Shown: positions 33,472-43,070 of the stretch, piece after piece
How positions within the stretch are numbered: the first letter of the stretch is position 1
Layout: each line of letters starts with the position of its first letter
Source of the DNA: Candidatus Chloroploca mongolica
GTDB lineage: Bacteria; Chloroflexota; Chloroflexia; Chloroflexales; Chloroflexaceae
Direction: 5' to 3'
DNA length: 56,326 nucleotides
NCBI RefSeq assembly: GCF_004762035.2
Contig: NZ_SIJK02000002.1
Span: 174,589-230,914 of the forward strand
Notes under the pieces: model-generated
What the model saw: the letters and a program-made list of their open reading frames with translations, nothing else
The model's database searches: none
What the model was told of the DNA's origin: nothing
Translations under genes and position numbers: made by a program

Positions 33472-35034
33472 TTAGGCGCTCACAGGCACGGGTAAACGAC
33501 CTGGTGCATCGGCCCGCCCAAAGAGGGTGTCAGCAAGCGCGGTGAGCGCGGGCAGAGCGATGCTGTAGGTACAGAGACAGGTTGGGGCTGCCGGGTAGAC
33601 CATGGTATCGTAGGGCAGCCGCAGCGCTGCCGCAATCACAGGCACCCCTTGCTGCACCAGCGCCTCGACCAGCGCCGCCTGGCCGGGGCGCGTGGTGGCG
33701 TTGATTGTCCCGATGATCACGAGATCATAGTCGGCCAGTTCCGCGCTTAGCGCAGCCACCTCAGCCGCCGCCGGGTCTGCTGCGATGACGAGTTCATCGG
33801 TGCGCGCATGGTAACGACGGATCGCCGCGCCCAATGCGCAGTGTTCGTAGCTCGATGTATCAGCAGGCGTCAGGTCGGCCAGTTCAGGTGTAACCACAAC
33901 CAGACGGGCCTCGGCAGGCAAACGCAAGGGCAGGCGACCAACCCGGTCGCGCACCAGCGTGATCGCCCGCGCCGCGACCTCAGCCGCGAGCGCCTGATGC
34001 GCGGCACAGCCGACGACCGCCAGATCGGGTTGCACCTGAGTTGCCAGCCAGCGCTTGAGCGCCGTCACCCGCCCGGCGGCGGCCTCTAGATTGGCCGGGG
34101 CGAGGTGACCAGCCTGCGCCGCAGCGAGTAGAGTTGCATACGCCTGCGCAGGATCGTTCGGTTCCGCCAGCAGCAATAGATCGACGCCAGCCGCTGCCGC
34201 CTGCACCAGCCGGTCGTTCCACTCGGCTTCCGTGCCAAAACCCGCCATATTCAGCGCATCGCTGACAACGACCCCGCGAAAGCCGAGGGTTCCGCGCAAC
34301 AGATCTTCCAGCACCCCCGGAGCCAGCGTCGTCGGCACATCAACCCGCCCGGTCAGCGCCGGCACCGCCAGATGCGCCGCCATCACCAGCCGTGCGCCAG
34401 CCGCAATCGTCGCCGCAAAGGGGGCCAATTCAAGTTGCTGCAACCGCGTCACGTCGTGCGGCAGCACGCCCAACGTATGGTGCGTATCGGCGTCGGTATC
34501 GCCGTGCCCAGGGAAATGCTTGGCCGTCGCGGCGACGCCACTCGCTTGCAAACCCTCAACCATCGCCGACGCAAGTCGCCCCACCAGCGCGGGGTCAGCA
34601 CCAAACGAACGCACGCCAATCACCGGATTGGCCGGGTTGCTCTGCACATCAACGACCGGTGCAAAATTGACGTTCACGCCAAGCGCAGCTAGTTCCTGCC
34701 CAAGCGCCGCCCCTACCCGCCGGGCCAGTTCTGCATCACCTGTCGCGCCCAGCGCCATATTACCGGGAAACGCCGTCGCCCCCGGTAACACCTGCAATTG
34801 CCCGCCCTCTTGATCGGCACAGATCAGCAGCGGCAGTTGCCCCGCCGCCCGCGCTGCTGCCTGGAGTGCCCCGGTGAGCGCCCGCACCTGCGGCGGTGTC
34901 GCCAGATTGAGTTTGCGAAAGAGCGTCACGCCGCCGAGTGGGCGCTGCCGCACGAACTCCAGTAACGCAGGCGGAGCCTCATAGCCCTGAAACCAGAGCA
35001 AGAGCCGCTGGCTGATCTGATCTTCACGTTCCAT
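33472..35034 (-). CDS. Glycoside hydrolase family 3, beta-N-acetylhexosaminidase-like
   Basis: About 520 residues. The GH3 barrel has LLICADQEGGQLQVL, NFAPVVDVQSNPANP, GVRSFGAD, and KHFPGHGDTDADTHHTLG. The His-Asp pair in the last motif is characteristic of NagZ-type N-acetylhexosaminidases, where it acts as general acid/base. The nucleophile Asp is in VVVSDALNMAG. A C-terminal GH3_C-like alpha/beta domain follows from about 340. The reading frame extends to 35127, but its first codons come from a GCGTCAAA repeat; ATG at 35034 or 35073 is more plausible. No signal peptide, so it probably acts on imported oligosaccharides. Confidence 0.9.
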   Translation of the reverse strand: MEREDQISQRLLLWFQGYEAPPALLEFVRQRPLGGVTLFRKLNLATPPQVRALTGALQAAARAAGQLPLLICADQEGGQLQVLPGATAFPGNMALGATGDAELARRVGAALGQELAALGVNVNFAPVVDVQSNPANPVIGVRSFGADPALVGRLASAMVEGLQASGVAATAKHFPGHGDTDADTHHTLGVLPHDVTRLQQLELAPFAATIAAGARLVMAAHLAVPALTGRVDVPTTLAPGVLEDLLRGTLGFRGVVVSDALNMAGFGTEAEWNDRLVQAAAAGVDLLLLAEPNDPAQAYATLLAAAQAGHLAPANLEAAAGRVTALKRWLATQVQPDLAVVGCAAHQALAAEVAARAITLVRDRVGRLPLRLPAEARLVVVTPELADLTPADTSSYEHCALGAAIRRYHARTDELVIAADPAAAEVAALSAELADYDLVIIGTINATTRPGQAALVEALVQQGVPVIAAALRLPYDTMVYPAAPTCLCTYSIALPALTALADTLFGRADAPGRLPVPVSA

Positions 35035-35077
35035 CGCTTCTTCTGCTTCCGCTTGAAGGTGCCGCACGGTCATAACG

Positions 35078-35103
35078 TTGCGCCTTTGCGCCTTTGCGTC
35101 AAA
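35078..35103 (-). repeat. GCGCCTTTGCGTCAAA dispersed element
   Basis: Copy between the GH38 gene and the GH3 gene. It can be translated in frame with GH3 (DAKAQRRN), which misleads start prediction. Confidence 0.9.
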
Positions 35104-35131
35104 ACAACCGCCTACACAAGGGGACATGATC

Positions 35132-37858
35132 TTACCCCGCTAACCGCAGGCTCACAATCTGCTTTGCCCCCATCACCACGTCAAACACGCCCTCGCGCAC
35201 TGGCAACGGTGCCTCAAGCGGCTCGCCCGCCAGATTCACCCGCTGGGCCTGGCGGATCGTCGTAGGCACATGCAACGTCGCCGTGATCGCAGCCTCTTCA
35301 GGGTTGAAGATCCGTACCTCCAACCCCAACGCCGTCTGCGCAAGGCTACTCAAGACGGCCCCCCCGCTGAGGCGCAACAGGCTAGCGCTGAGCGGCAGGC
35401 GTTGCGTCGGTTGCATAACGGGCCTATCGCCAGCCGCGCACTGACTCGTGCGCAATCCAGCGGCCACCTGCTGCGCCAACGCGCCGAGGGCCGCCCGGTC
35501 GGGGGCTGCGTTCAGCGGCACCAGCCAGTAACGCACGGCGAGTTGCTCGCCCAACAGTTGGCCATCCGGCTCTCCGTCGGTCAACACAGTACGCCCGGTA
35601 CTGCGATAGAGCGTCAGGGCGAGCGAGCGATCAGGCCGATCGAGCACCGCCGTTTCCAGTTGCCCCGGCGCAACAACGGCCAGGCCACGCCCTGCCGCAT
35701 AGACTGCGCTCCAATTCAATTGGGGGCGGCCTTCGACTTCCAACTCACGATAGGTATGCGCGTCGGCACGCAACGCCACTGGTCGTTCGAGCACATCAAA
35801 CGCGCCATCAGCCAGATAGGTTGCGGCGTCTGTGCCACTCGGCAGCAGCACGCGCAACCGATGGTCAAACGCCGTGTTGCGCACCTTCGTCGCGACTTCC
35901 ACCCGCGCACAACCGGGGCGCAGACTCACCAGCGTATCAAGCTCCAGCGTTGTCAGCGTCTCGGCGCGCGTGCCGCGTACGAAATCAAAACGCTCGGGCA
36001 CACGTAGCGCCGTCCGCAGGCGGAACGTCGTCAGATACGGGCCGTTATGCACCAGGGCCACGCTCGTCGCGGCCCCGCACGAGCTATGCGCCGCATCGGC
36101 AACGGCCAGGCCGTGGAACCAGCCATCACCAATGTCGGCGCAATCTTCAAAACTCAGCAGGTGTTCGTAGGTAGCCCCATTCCGTCGATCATGCAGGCGC
36201 AAGGTGCCATCAGGTGCAATGGCAACCTCCAGCAACTCGTTCGCCATCGTGCGATCGCTGGTCGCCAGACCGCGCCCAGGATGGCGCGTTGGTTGAGCGA
36301 TCGGGCGCGGACTCTGATGAGGCAACAGCGGGTCGAGCGCGCCAGGGCGCACGGTGAGACTCACGTAGCCAAGGGCCGGCAGCACCAGCGGCAGGCTCAC
36401 GCGCACCTCGTGTACCTGAACCCCCTGCGGAAACTTATGCGGATCGAGGCGCGTTCGCGTCACCCCGAGGCGCTGGCTCAGGCGCTGGTATGGCACCTCG
36501 TTCCCCGCCGGATCGTAGATGCGAAAAGCCGGCAGATCCTCAAAGCCAAAGAACTCGGTGAACGTCGGCCAGGTACACGGAAGATCGAGGGTTAGCTCGA
36601 TCGTCTCACTCAGCGGCTGAGCCAGTGAGTTAAAGACGACCACCCGCATCTCGTGCGCGGCCACGTCGCCCGCAACCGCTAGCGCCAGGGCACTCGTCGC
36701 CTCGCTGGCAAGCAGGTCGGCGATCTGGCGGCACTGGCTAAAGCGATAGTGCATATCGCGGTGCACCAGATCAATGCTACAGCCGCCAAGCGAGTCGTGG
36801 GGATGGTTCTGGAGCAGCCAGCGCCAGGCAATTTCGAGCAACTGGTGCGGATAGGGCCGCCCGAGGGCGAGCGCCGCCCAGACGCTGAACGGCTCGGCCC
36901 AGCGGGTGAGCAGCGTCTCGCAGGCGGCATTTTCCTGCTTGAGCGGCACGCGACTCGCGAGCACGCCCGGAATGAGCCAGGCCTCGTTCTCGGCGCGTGG
37001 CGGAAGACCCGGCTCGCGCAGTTCACCACTGATCGTCGCGGTAATCGCCGAAGGATCAGCGAGCAGGTCGTCAAGATAGGCATCGAGGCTCGCATGGATC
37101 AACGCAAAGGGCGCACCGGCATCCTGGCTATAGGCCGTCACAGCCTCATAAACCGTCGCATCCCAGGCCAGATGATCGCCGCCATCAAAGACGAGCAGCG
37201 GCGCAACCGACGTTACTTCGGCCTCGGCGTCAAGATACGCCGCCAAGCGCGCACGTGCCTCGGCGGCCCCCACGCGCCGCCCCGGATCATCGGCAGCGCG
37301 CACCTCAAACGCAAAAGCCGAATAGCCCCCGCGCCCAAAACGATAGGTTGGCAAAACCGTGCCATCGGCCCCACACCAGTGAAAATGTCGCCCCGCCGCG
37401 AAATTGACCCCACGCCAAAGGAAAACCCCGCGTAACCCGAAGCCGGCAAAGATCTGCGGCAACTGACTGATATGCCCAAACTGATCACAGACCCAGCCTG
37501 CTGACGAGGGCACCGCCCCAAACCGTCGCGCCACCTCGCAGCCATAGCGCAGATTGCGCACCAGTGCCTCGCCCGAGACCAAAAATTCATCAGGCACGGT
37601 ATACCAGGGGCCAACGACCAGCAACCCGGCGCGGGCCAGCGCCTCAACCTCGGCGCGGCGCTCGGGGCGCACCTCGAGGTAATCCTCGAGCATGATCGCC
37701 TGACCGTCCGTGGTAAACGGCCCGTGCAGACGGCCTGTTGCCAACGCATCGAGCACCTCATCGAGCAACGTCACCAGCGCCGAGCGAAAATGCTGCAGCG
37801 GGCGATACCACTCACGATCCCAGTGGCTCGAAAGAACATAATGCGCACGTCGTTTCAT
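35132..37858 (-). CDS. Glycoside hydrolase family 38 alpha-mannosidase
   Basis: 908 residues, normal for the family. SSHWDREWYRP (about 10-20) carries the zinc-binding His and Asp. The catalytic nucleophile Asp is in VCDQFGHISQLPQIF (near 124). A third zinc motif, NHPHDSLGGCSID, is near 350. The large C-terminal beta-sandwich domains follow. GH38 enzymes release alpha-linked mannose by a retaining mechanism that needs zinc. No signal peptide, so it works in the cytoplasm on imported mannosides. It stands between the sugar permease gene and GH3, pointing to a mannose- and N-acetylhexosamine-containing glycan as the substrate of the cluster. Confidence 0.96.
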   Translation of the reverse strand: MKRRAHYVLSSHWDREWYRPLQHFRSALVTLLDEVLDALATGRLHGPFTTDGQAIMLEDYLEVRPERRAEVEALARAGLLVVGPWYTVPDEFLVSGEALVRNLRYGCEVARRFGAVPSSAGWVCDQFGHISQLPQIFAGFGLRGVFLWRGVNFAAGRHFHWCGADGTVLPTYRFGRGGYSAFAFEVRAADDPGRRVGAAEARARLAAYLDAEAEVTSVAPLLVFDGGDHLAWDATVYEAVTAYSQDAGAPFALIHASLDAYLDDLLADPSAITATISGELREPGLPPRAENEAWLIPGVLASRVPLKQENAACETLLTRWAEPFSVWAALALGRPYPHQLLEIAWRWLLQNHPHDSLGGCSIDLVHRDMHYRFSQCRQIADLLASEATSALALAVAGDVAAHEMRVVVFNSLAQPLSETIELTLDLPCTWPTFTEFFGFEDLPAFRIYDPAGNEVPYQRLSQRLGVTRTRLDPHKFPQGVQVHEVRVSLPLVLPALGYVSLTVRPGALDPLLPHQSPRPIAQPTRHPGRGLATSDRTMANELLEVAIAPDGTLRLHDRRNGATYEHLLSFEDCADIGDGWFHGLAVADAAHSSCGAATSVALVHNGPYLTTFRLRTALRVPERFDFVRGTRAETLTTLELDTLVSLRPGCARVEVATKVRNTAFDHRLRVLLPSGTDAATYLADGAFDVLERPVALRADAHTYRELEVEGRPQLNWSAVYAAGRGLAVVAPGQLETAVLDRPDRSLALTLYRSTGRTVLTDGEPDGQLLGEQLAVRYWLVPLNAAPDRAALGALAQQVAAGLRTSQCAAGDRPVMQPTQRLPLSASLLRLSGGAVLSSLAQTALGLEVRIFNPEEAAITATLHVPTTIRQAQRVNLAGEPLEAPLPVREGVFDVVMGAKQIVSLRLAG

Positions 37859-37876
37859 AGAACCCCTGGCCCCTGC

Positions 37877-38749
37877 CTAGCCCTTCACTGCGCCCGAAAG
37901 CCCGGCGACAAAGTAGCGCTGCGCGAAAATAAAGGCGATCAGAATAGGGATGATCACCATCACCGCCCCAGCGGCAATCAGGCGAAAATCGGCGGTAAAC
38001 ATCCCCCGCAGGGCCATCAAACCGACAGGCAGCGTATACAACTCACGCGTACGCAGCATCAGTGACGGCCAGAGCAGCGCGTTCCACGACGTAACCGCCG
38101 TAAAGACTGCCGCCGTCGCCAGCGAGGGCCGGATTGTCGGCGTCAACACCGACCACCAGATGCGCAACTCGTTCGCCCCATCGATCCGCGCCGCATCAAT
38201 CAGATCGTTTGGCACCGTCTTGTACGCCTGGCGCAACAGAAAAATATTGAACGCACTGAAGACACTCGGAAAGATCAGCGCCCAGAGCGTATCATAGTAC
38301 TGAAAGACCTGTACCGCCAGAATATAACCAGGAATAAAGGTCAATTCTGCCGGCACAATCAGCGTCGCCAACAACAGATAAAAGATCACCTCGCGCCCAG
38401 GAAAATTCATCTTGGCGAGCGGATAAGCCGCCAGCGACGAAACCGTCACATTGAGCGTCACGGTTAGCGCAGCCACAAACAGACTATTGAGAAAAAAGCG
38501 CCAGATCGGCAACTGCTCCCAGACGCGGGTAAAATTCGCCAGCGTTGGCTCACGCGGCAGAAACTGCGGCGGAAAGCCAAAAACCGCATCACTCGGGCCC
38601 TTCAACGCCGTCATCAGCAACCAGAGAAATGGCAACACCGTCACGATACTTGCTAGCAACAACAAGCCATACCAAAAGAGATTGCGTGTCCAGGCGGGAC
38701 GAACGGAGCGCGTCCGGCCTGTGGGCATCGGCTCAGCAACTGTGCTCAT
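37877..38749 (-). CDS. Carbohydrate ABC transporter permease, MalG type
   Basis: 290 residues from the ATG at 38749, chosen because AGGAGG lies in front; the longer frame to 38791 would overlap the upstream permease gene. Six membrane helices. The EAA loop DAARIDGANELRIWWSVLTP in the C-terminal half contacts the ATPase. Six-helix CUT1 permeases of this type pair with a MalF-like partner, encoded just upstream. No ATPase gene is in the cluster, so a shared MsmK-like ATPase encoded elsewhere is expected. Confidence 0.93.
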   Translation of the reverse strand: MSTVAEPMPTGRTRSVRPAWTRNLFWYGLLLLASIVTVLPFLWLLMTALKGPSDAVFGFPPQFLPREPTLANFTRVWEQLPIWRFFLNSLFVAALTVTLNVTVSSLAAYPLAKMNFPGREVIFYLLLATLIVPAELTFIPGYILAVQVFQYYDTLWALIFPSVFSAFNIFLLRQAYKTVPNDLIDAARIDGANELRIWWSVLTPTIRPSLATAAVFTAVTSWNALLWPSLMLRTRELYTLPVGLMALRGMFTADFRLIAAGAVMVIIPILIAFIFAQRYFVAGLSGAVKG

Positions 38750-38759
38750 CCAGATCCTC

Positions 38760-39638
38760 CTACCTTTCCCCTCGCTCAAGCATCCGCACATTAATGATCG
38801 AGAAGGTCAGCGTGATCACCAGCAAGACCATCGCAATCGCCGAGGCGTAGCCAACATTTTGCAAGCGAAAAGCCTGCTTCCAGAGGTAGAACACCATTGT
38901 TGAGCCGCTATTGAGGATACCGCCCGTGCCATTCGTGAGCACATAGATCTCATCGAAAACCTTGAGCGCACTGAGACTCGAAATCACTGCGACAAAGACT
39001 ATCGATGGGCGTAGCCCTGGCACACTGACGTGCCAATGCTTCTGAAATTCATTGCATCCGTCGATGCGCGCCGCATCGTAGAGATCCTCAGGGATCGATT
39101 GCAACCCGGCGAGAAAGACGACCATGTAGTACCCAACGCCCATCCAGGTCGTCATCATCATCGCGATCGGCAACGTCCAGCCTGGCTCGGTCAGAAAGAT
39201 GATCGGTTTTTCGATCACCCCCGCCGAGAGCAGCATGCCATTGATCGGTCCGCCACTTCCGTCAAAAAGGAATTGCCAGGCGATGCCAACCGCCACCGCC
39301 CCCGTGATCACCGGGATATAGTAGAGCGCCCGGAAGACCCCGATGCCTAGCAAGGGGCGATTGACAATGATCGCCAGCGCAATCGCGCTCACAATAATCA
39401 CCGGCGTCACCAGCAAGTAGGTGAACGAGTTGCGCAACGACAGCCAGAAGACCCCATCACCAAGCAGACGCTGGTAATTTGCCAGACCCACCGGCTCAGC
39501 CGGGCGCAAAATGTTGTACTCAGTGAAACTGAGGTAGCCGACGCTCGCCAACGGATAGAGCGTGAAGGTCGCCATAAAGAGCAGCGCCGGCAGCAAAAAG
39601 AGATACGGGGTCAGGCGCGAGCGTAACGTGTTGCTCAT
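38760..39638 (-). CDS. Carbohydrate ABC transporter permease, MalF type
   Basis: 292 residues with six predicted helices. The N-terminus RSRLTPYLFLLPALLFMATF is typical of CUT1 MalF/UgpA permeases, as is the EAA loop DAARIDGCNEFQKHWHVSVP. It ends 11 bp before the MalG-type gene and follows the binding-protein gene. Together they would import an oligosaccharide for the downstream GH38 and GH3 enzymes. Confidence 0.94.
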   Translation of the reverse strand: MSNTLRSRLTPYLFLLPALLFMATFTLYPLASVGYLSFTEYNILRPAEPVGLANYQRLLGDGVFWLSLRNSFTYLLVTPVIIVSAIALAIIVNRPLLGIGVFRALYYIPVITGAVAVGIAWQFLFDGSGGPINGMLLSAGVIEKPIIFLTEPGWTLPIAMMMTTWMGVGYYMVVFLAGLQSIPEDLYDAARIDGCNEFQKHWHVSVPGLRPSIVFVAVISSLSALKVFDEIYVLTNGTGGILNSGSTMVFYLWKQAFRLQNVGYASAIAMVLLVITLTFSIINVRMLERGER

Positions 39639-39654
39639 GATTCTTCTCGTTTCC

Positions 39655-39779
39655 GCCCTTAAAACCTATGGGATGCTGGTCATTTTTGCCAGCATAAGCG
39701 CGATTTTTGAGGGCTTATGTCCTCACCCCCGGCAGTTTGTGCTGGAAAAAGCCAGCGACGCTGGCTTTTTCCAGCACAA
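39655..39779. terminator. Hairpins after the sugar-binding-protein gene, including a perfect palindrome (39737-39779)
   Basis: Palindrome at 39737-39779: 20-bp arms, loop GAC, core AAAGCCAGCGACGCTGGCTTT. Next to it, 39655-39715 holds a shorter imperfect hairpin (ATGCTGG...CCAGCAT with GCCCT/AGGGC outside). Located between the binding-protein gene and the permease genes, these probably lower transcription of the permeases relative to the abundant binding protein, as in other importer operons. Confidence 0.7.
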
Positions 39780-39819
39780 GTACAATCCTTCCCCGTGTAT
39801 GCGGGGATGAAGGCGAAAG

Positions 39820-41220
39820 CTACCGAATCAAGCCATTGGCCTGCTGCACCGCGTCGCTCAGCACGGTCTGCGGATCGGCACCACCAAAGATCGCCCCCTC
39901 AATCGCCTGGCGAACAATGTCGTTCACTTCAGCCGGACGTGGAATTTCGGGCAAAATGTTCTTTTGCTGCGAAATAATGCCTTCGGCCAGCGGGCGGATC
40001 TGATCCTCGATCGCTACCGGCTGCTGTGTGAAGAAGGGATCTTCGTAACTCGCTGGCGTCGAGGGGTAGATCGCGACGAGCTTGGAAAATTCGAGCATGC
40101 TCTGTGGGTTCGAGAAGAAGGCCGCCAGCGCTGCGGATGCCTTGGGATACGGGGTGCTCTGGCTGACGACAATCGACATCGAGACGGGAGGCAAGGCACC
40201 CGAGCGGCCAATCGCCCGCGGGGCCAGCGCCAGGTAGCCATAGCGGCCAGGGTTGCCCTCGCGTACCAGGCGGATCAGCTGCGGGCCAGTTACATAGAAG
40301 GGCATCTGCGCCGCGGTGAAACGCTCGAGGCCAATGCGGTCGTCGGCGTCGTTCAACAGGATCAAGTCGCGGTGGATCGCCCCGGCCTCGTTCAGATCAA
40401 CATAGTCCTGCAACCACTGAACTGCTTCGGGTGAGTCGAAGGTGAAGGCAGTGCCGTCGGCGTTCATCACCTCGACGTTGCCCTCGTAGGCCATTGTCTG
40501 CAACAGGTTGCCGGTCTGCATGCGCAGGCCACACGGGATGTCACTCGCCTCGTAGAAGTCGAGACAGAATTGCTTCTGCTCATCGAAGGTCGTGGGCAGA
40601 TCGTCCATGGTATACCCGGCGTTCTCAAGTACGTCGGTGTTGGCGAGATAGGCGTCAACCGCCTGGTACCAGGGCACCTGGAAGCTCGAACCACCAACAT
40701 TGGTCTGATTGAACAGATCAGGGAAGTACTGATCCTGCACGGCTGGGGGCAACGCTTCGCTCATGTTCAGCAACTGCTCATTCTGGGCAAATTCTTGCAC
40801 CCAACCCGTCGGGATGTTGACGACATCGGGGGCATTGCCCGCCGCCAGGCTGTTGCGGTACTCTTCCTGGAGCGTGGCCTGACGATCTTCCCACTTCACT
40901 GTAACGCCTGGGTAGGCTTCGTTGAAGCGGGCGATAGTGCTCTGAATATACTCATCGAACGTCGGCGAGAGGAAGAAGGTCCAGAAGGTGATCGTGGCCC
41001 CTTCCTCAACCTCCATCACGGCCTCGGGGTTCGGCCCGGGGGTTGGGGTGACAATTACTTGCTGTTCAACGACCTCGGTCTGCACAACAACCTGGGTCTG
41101 CACGACAACCTGAGGTTCAGCGGGGGCCTGGGTCGCCGGGGCGGCTCCGCCACAGGCAACCAGGATCATGGCGAACATGGTCAGAAAGATGGTTAACGCA
41201 AAGCGTCGATTGCGGATCAT
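39820..41220 (-). CDS. Extracellular sugar-binding lipoprotein (ABC importer)
   Basis: About 466 residues from the ATG at 41220 (AGGAG 10 bp upstream); longer in-frame starts at 41238 and 41331 exist. The signal peptide FALTIFLTMFAMILVACGG has a lipobox (LVAC), so the protein is lipid-anchored outside the membrane. A Val/Gln/Thr/Pro linker (QVVVQTQVVVQTEVVEQQ) follows, a feature I associate with Chloroflexi binding proteins. Then come family-1 extracellular solute-binding motifs: ITFWTFFLSPTFDEYIQ, FNEAYPGVTVKWED and NAPDVVNIPTGWVQEFA. It would capture the oligosaccharide for the two permeases. Confidence 0.94.
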   Translation of the reverse strand: MIRNRRFALTIFLTMFAMILVACGGAAPATQAPAEPQVVVQTQVVVQTEVVEQQVIVTPTPGPNPEAVMEVEEGATITFWTFFLSPTFDEYIQSTIARFNEAYPGVTVKWEDRQATLQEEYRNSLAAGNAPDVVNIPTGWVQEFAQNEQLLNMSEALPPAVQDQYFPDLFNQTNVGGSSFQVPWYQAVDAYLANTDVLENAGYTMDDLPTTFDEQKQFCLDFYEASDIPCGLRMQTGNLLQTMAYEGNVEVMNADGTAFTFDSPEAVQWLQDYVDLNEAGAIHRDLILLNDADDRIGLERFTAAQMPFYVTGPQLIRLVREGNPGRYGYLALAPRAIGRSGALPPVSMSIVVSQSTPYPKASAALAAFFSNPQSMLEFSKLVAIYPSTPASYEDPFFTQQPVAIEDQIRPLAEGIISQQKNILPEIPRPAEVNDIVRQAIEGAIFGGADPQTVLSDAVQQANGLIR

Positions 41221-41394
41221 ATGAATCTTGCTCCTCATACTTGTTTCTGCGGTACGTTGCACTGGGAACGCGGGTCGCTGGCCGTTTTGATCCCAGGCAG
41301 ACCAGAACATGTCGTTCACTGAATCGTTCACGAGGTTCCTGGGCGGTTGATCTTCGTACGTGGTGAGTGGCCATCACCCCCTTTCTGTGGTCGT

Positions 41395-42933
41395 TCAAAC
41401 GATGGCTTCCAGGTCAAAATCAAGCTCGAAGGTTCGTCCCCAGGGGAACCGGACACTTGCCTGGTTCAGGCGGTAGCGTTCAGCAAAGCCTGGCAATGCG
41501 GCAAGAAAATGTGCGAGTTCAGCTGCGCTCCGTTGCCGCGCTAGCTCGGCCCACTCCGGGGTGACGGGATCGTGGTGACCGGTATGTTGCGTGAGCCAGG
41601 CCCGCACGTCGGCCCGCACCATATGCTGGTAGCCCCAATCCTCGACCAGGCGGTGCAGCAGTAGCCGTTCGTGGGCAATCGCCCCGGCAGGCGTGCTGAT
41701 CAATTGGGCGGCAAAGGCCTGCGCCAGCGTGGTGCCAATGGTATTGCCGGCGGTATTCCAGGCTCCGTAGGCCGTCAGTTGGGCCAGCGGCACACGCTCG
41801 CTCAGTACCTCCATCAGCGCCGGGTCGGCCCCATTCGGGTAGGCGACATCGGCAATAGCAACCGCCTGCCCCGCCGCAAGCCGGGAGGCCGCCTCATCAG
41901 CAAGCCTGTTCAATGCGGGGAGGCGTGCGGTCTTCTCCTCTGCTGCATGCGCCGCATCCCATTCGGCACGCCGCGCTACCGGTGCATTCACCCCCAACCA
42001 GATCGGCGCGTCACCCTCGGTCAGATGCGCTCCCGCAGCCGCCACCTGCCGCGCCACGGTCAGCCGGATCGGGCCATCTTCATAGGCCGCCACGTGCTCG
42101 GCCCCTTGCAACGGCGCATACGCGACCGTCACTGCGGGTCGCACCCCGGCACGCTCATGCAGCAGCCGCGCCACCAGAACCGACCCCACTTCATCGGCGC
42201 CAGGGTACATCAGCAGCGACGGGGTTGCCGTGGTCTTGTGGAGCGAAGCGCCCAGGCTTCCCAACAATGCGCCCCAGCTCGCCAGCCATCCCTTTTCCCG
42301 CGAGGGCAAGCCAGACGGACTCGTGTCGTCAGAACTGAGCACCAGCAGGTCAAGCGTGCCATCCTCCAGCAGGCCGAGGGCCGCGAGATTGACGGTATGG
42401 TTGCGGAGGCGCCGGACGAGCAGGTCGCGCCGGTACGTCGCCGGGATCGCTGCCTCGGCTGCCGCCAACGCCTCGGCAACCGCCTCGCCACGCCCGTGCC
42501 GATCAAGCAACTGCGACAGCGCATAGAGTCGTTCACCATACGCGGCCCAGTAGTCCGGCTCTTCGACCGCATCATTCGCGTTGGAAACCCGTGTAACCAC
42601 ATTGAAGGCATAGATCGGCAGGCGTGGCGCGAGCGAACGCACCGTCCGCAAGACTTCGAGACGGTTCAACACGACCGCCACCGGCTCATCAGAAATGCGC
42701 GAGGCGATCAGGCCGCCATAGCCGAGTTGCTCGATCGCCACAATCAGCCCATCAAGCCGCGGAGCCATTGCCGTCAGCCATGCCGCCAGCATCTGGGCAT
42801 CGCCCGGCTTGCGTCGCTCACTCAGCGCCGCCGGTGGTGGCAGCAGCACCTCGGCACCTGCGATGGCCGCCACCATCACCGGATAGCGCGTATTCGCCGG
42901 TCGCTCATCAAGGGGAATAAAACCAAACTTCAT
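41395..42933 (-). CDS. DUF4127 family protein
   Basis: About 512 residues from the ATG at 42933, where MKFGFIPLDERPANTRYP begins; this LDERP start is the family hallmark. Other features are IVAIEQLGYGGLIASR, NVVTRVSNAND, LLVLSSDDTSPSGL, YPGADEVGSVLVARL, and DVAYPNGADPALM. The Asp/Glu-rich conserved motifs suggest an enzyme, possibly metal-dependent, but no reaction is established to my knowledge. No signal peptide. Placed between the AGE epimerase and the sugar-binding protein, it is predicted to act on the same sugar. The TIM-barrel-like spacing of motifs is only an impression. Confidence 0.8.
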   Translation of the reverse strand: MKFGFIPLDERPANTRYPVMVAAIAGAEVLLPPPAALSERRKPGDAQMLAAWLTAMAPRLDGLIVAIEQLGYGGLIASRISDEPVAVVLNRLEVLRTVRSLAPRLPIYAFNVVTRVSNANDAVEEPDYWAAYGERLYALSQLLDRHGRGEAVAEALAAAEAAIPATYRRDLLVRRLRNHTVNLAALGLLEDGTLDLLVLSSDDTSPSGLPSREKGWLASWGALLGSLGASLHKTTATPSLLMYPGADEVGSVLVARLLHERAGVRPAVTVAYAPLQGAEHVAAYEDGPIRLTVARQVAAAGAHLTEGDAPIWLGVNAPVARRAEWDAAHAAEEKTARLPALNRLADEAASRLAAGQAVAIADVAYPNGADPALMEVLSERVPLAQLTAYGAWNTAGNTIGTTLAQAFAAQLISTPAGAIAHERLLLHRLVEDWGYQHMVRADVRAWLTQHTGHHDPVTPEWAELARQRSAAELAHFLAALPGFAERYRLNQASVRFPWGRTFELDFDLEAIV

Positions 42934-42996
42934 GCATTTCTCACTGACTGGGCGCATCCGGGGCGGAGTGCGCTAAACCCAATAAGACGGGTTGTT

Positions 42997-43065
42997 TGAC
43001 GCAAAGGCGCAGAGGCGCGAAGGTTTGATGTATCGCTCTGCGCAACTTTGCGTCTTTGCGTCAAC
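42997..43065. repeat. Inverted pair of GCGTCAAA elements after the AGE epimerase gene
   Basis: TTGACGCAAAGGCGCAG at 42997-43013 pairs with CTGCGCAACTTTGCGTC... ending at 43065, an imperfect inverted repeat forming a hairpin between the AGE epimerase stop (43071) and the DUF4127 gene. It resembles the pair at 19804-19870. Confidence 0.75.
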
Positions 43066-43070
43066 ACGGG

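Noticed and set aside
35035-35127. N-terminal extension of the GH3 enzyme
   Set aside because: The added residues (DAKAQRRN and neighbours) are translated from a GCGTCAAA repeat and are not part of the fold.
41671-42999. 442-codon plus-strand reading frame
   Set aside because: Antisense to the DUF4127 gene; composition is typical of a shadow frame.
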